Shown piece by piece: positions 14,733-16,449 of a stretch of DNA of 16,449 nucleotides. Numbering within the stretch: the first letter of the stretch is position 1; the number at the start of each line of letters is the position of its first letter. A model generated the notes under the pieces. It saw only the letters and a program-made list of their open reading frames with translations. It was not told where the DNA came from and did not search any database. The translations under genes and the position numbers were made by a program. Origin of the DNA: an uncultured Ruminococcus sp. (GTDB lineage Bacteria; Bacillota; Clostridia; Oscillospirales; Ruminococcaceae); assembly GCA_905199285.1 (NCBI GenBank), contig CAJKFZ010000034.1, positions 1 through 16,449 on the forward strand, given 5' to 3'.

Positions 14733-15425
14733 GGTGTTGGGAAAAGTACGGGATATGACTACTCACATCTGCAAAATCCGACAAGGGAACATCTTGAAAA
14801 GGTTGTAGCAAGTCTTGAAAACGGAACTGATGCTTTTGCATTTACGTCCGGAATAGCTGCAATTTCGCTGTTGATGGAAACTTTCTGTCCGACCATATTA
14901 TTGCGGATTCGGATTTGTACGGAGGATGTATTCGTCTTTTCAGTAATATATCAGTGAAAAACGGTATTGAGTTTTCACACATTGATTGTTGCATAGACGA
15001 TGTCGAAACCTGTATTAAAGAGCGTACAAAGGCGATTTATATAGAAACGCCGACAAATCCCATGATGAATGTCACAGACATTTTAAAGCTGTCTGAAATT
15101 GCAAAAAGACATAATTTACTGCTTATCGTGGATAATACATTTTTGTCGCCGTATTTTCAGAATCCACTTGATTTGGGTGCGAATATTGTAGTACACAGCG
15201 GAACGAAATATCTTGATGAAATTTGCGGAAAGTCTCGGTGGAGTGGAAACGCTGATTACTTATCCCACTATACAGACTCATGCAGATGTACCGCAGGAAA
15301 TACGTGAGAAAAACGGAATTACAGAGAGTACGCTGCGCCTTTCAGTGGGTATTGAAAATGCGGAGGATCTGATTTATGAACTTGAAAAAGTATTTCAGGA
15401 AACGGAGCGTGAATTGAGTGTCTGA
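14733..15425 (+). pseudogene. cystathionine gamma-synthase/lyase-type gene, multiply broken
   Basis: Homology starts abruptly at GYDYSHLQNPTREHLEKV, about 45 residues into a normal MetB/MccB-type enzyme, so promoter and N-terminus are gone. A frameshift near 14880 moves the reading from LLMETF to the frame of LSDHIIADSDLYGGCIRLF. That frame continues through IETPTNPMMN, IVDNTFLSPYF and the PLP-lysine block HSGTKYL at about 15210. There it jumps, in a third frame, to the C-terminal FAESLGGVETLITYP, THADVPQEIREKNGI and LRLSVGIENAEDLIYELE, skipping about 100 residues. It ends at TGA 15423-15425. It is a remnant of transsulfuration or H2S-forming cysteine metabolism and cannot yield an active enzyme. 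Confidence 0.85.
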
Positions 15426-16449
15426 GAGAAATCTTGATTTTGATAAAGTTATAGACCTCAGAAATACAAGATGTCTGAAATATGATTTTGCGAAACGTCG
15501 AGGAATGCCTGAAGATGTGCTTCCACTCTGGGTTGCGGATATGAATTTTGCAACATCTTCTTATATTGAAGATGCTTTAATTGAACGTGCCCAAGCATGG
15601 GATTTTCGGCTACAGTGAAGTGCAGACGCCATATTTTGAAATTTTGGCAAACTGGCCGAAAAAACATCATAACTGGGACGTTCAGGAAAAATGGCTGATT
15701 AAAACTCCCGGAGTTGTATTTGCGTTTGCCATGGCAGAAAAATCGTTGAAAATGAATTGTATCTCGGAGATGATAATCGCTATCATATCAATTTTTAAGA
15801 TTTTGAAAAGAAAATTATTTCTGAAAAAGTCAGGCTGTTTATTCTTTAGTCCGCATAATCCGGTCGTGCGTGTGTGGACGGCAGAAGAACTTGTTAAGCT
15901 TGGCGATATTTGTGTCAAATATGGTGTAATTGTTGTGAGTGATGAAATTCATGCGGATTTTGTATTTAAGGGCAGACACCATGTGTTTGCATCTTTAAAA
16001 AAATTTGTAAAAATCAGCATTACTTGTACGTCACCAAGCAAAACATTCAATCTTGCAAGTATGATGATGTCAAACATTTTTATTCCAAATCATGAATTGA
16101 AAAGAAAATTCCGAAAGGAGCTTGATGCCGCAGGTACAAGTTAGCTTGGTATTATGTGACTTATTGCAACGGAGGCGACATACAGTTATGGCGAAGAATG
16201 GTATCAGTCAATGATTGAATATGTGAGGGAAAATATTGAGTGTACAAAAGAGTATATCGCGCTGAAAATATGCCCGATGTTTCCATGATAGACATTGAAG
16301 GTACATATCTTGTATGGCTTGATTTTCACAAAATAGGACTGTCTGCGGAGGAGCTTGACAGGCGAATTATTCCTAATGCAAAATTATGGCTTGACAGCGG
16401 AAAAATCTTTGAAAAATGCGGAGAGTGTTGCCAACGTATCAATGTTGCC
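15418..16449 (+). pseudogene. PatB/MalY-type C-S lyase (cystathionine beta-lyase-like), degraded, runs off the end
   Basis: The gene starts at GTG 15418, overlapping the previous remnant, as if once coupled. MSERNLDFDKVIDLRNTRCLKYDF and PLWVADMNFATSSYIEDAL are typical of the family. One extra base near 15595 shifts the frame to HGIFGYSEVQTPYFEILANW and KTPGVVFAFAMA. About 30 residues are then missing before a fragment in another frame with ELYLGDDNRYHINF. Family sequence resumes with SPHNPVVRVWTAEELVKLGDICVKYGV, VSDEIHADFVF and the PLP-lysine motif TCTSPSKTFNLAS. TAG at 16142-16144 and TGA soon after interrupt LGIM, and another frameshift near 16260 precedes NMPDVSMIDIEGTYLVWLDFH. The window ends inside the gene. 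Confidence 0.85.

Noticed and set aside
867..16144. TAG at 867 and 16142 both fall where Gln would fit, hinting at TAG recoding.
   Set aside because: TAG is a normal gene end for pdxT (6214-6216) and the binding protein (13084-13086), and the same broken genes also carry TAA, TGA, frameshifts and deletions. Ordinary decay explains them.
1..16449. CRISPR arrays, transposases, phage genes, tRNA or rRNA.
   Set aside because: No regular spaced repeats, terminal inverted repeats with transposase coding, or RNA-gene signatures were found by reading both strands.

Overview
The window looks like a chromosomal segment of an anaerobic, gut-type Clostridia, most like Ruminococcus or relatives. This is inferred from moderate-to-low GC, strong AGGAGG-type ribosome binding sites, TTGACA/TATAAT promoters, and the gene set: a carbon monoxide dehydrogenase-family protein, PdxS/PdxT with a MocR regulator, a clostridial Rrf2 regulator and lipoprotein-dependent ABC importers. 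No tRNA, rRNA, CRISPR array, transposase or phage gene was seen.

Layout. (1) 1-1484: a decayed ABC importer of the nitrate/sulfonate/taurine type. The ATPase is broken just after its signature motif, the permease has an in-frame TAG, and only a possible signal-peptide stub of the binding protein remains. (2) 1515-4897: a promoter nearly identical to that of region 1, then an intact phenylacetate-CoA ligase-family enzyme, a terminator-like hairpin, a glutamate-cysteine ligase and an overlapping class II glutamine amidotransferase (YafJ/EgtC type). (3) 4925-6045: an O-acetylhomoserine sulfhydrylase missing about 70 internal residues and its C-terminal half, joined out of frame to an Rrf2-type regulator that has lost its N-terminus. 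(4) 6145-9081: a bidirectional terminator, then pdxT and pdxS on the minus strand, divergent from the MocR/PdxR-type regulator through overlapping promoters. (5) 9116-14686: the most unusual part, an apparently intact operon with a structured leader. It encodes two small unrecognised membrane proteins, a CooS-family protein with a His-rich N-terminus and an Asp in place of one conserved C-cluster cysteine, and then an intact lipoprotein/permease/ATPase importer, ending at a strong terminator. (6) 14733-16449: heavily degraded remnants of a cystathionine gamma-synthase/lyase-type gene and a PatB/MalY-type C-S lyase gene, running off the window end.

How the parts relate. Several parts touch sulfur, thiols or PLP: a sulfonate-type importer, gamma-glutamylcysteine synthesis with a likely gamma-glutamyl hydrolase, a sulfhydrylase, Rrf2 and PLP synthesis. 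The sulfur-amino-acid genes and one importer have decayed, while PLP synthesis and the CooS-like operon are intact. Three promoters (near 14, 1528 and 9177) share a TTRGAC...GCAAA...TATAAT arrangement with an 18-base spacer, and ATAGG/CCTAT half-sites recur at the 1528, 4929 and 9177 promoters, suggesting shared control. The best candidate for something undescribed is the 9321-14636 operon. The second is the ligase/GshA/amidotransferase set at 1604-4897.
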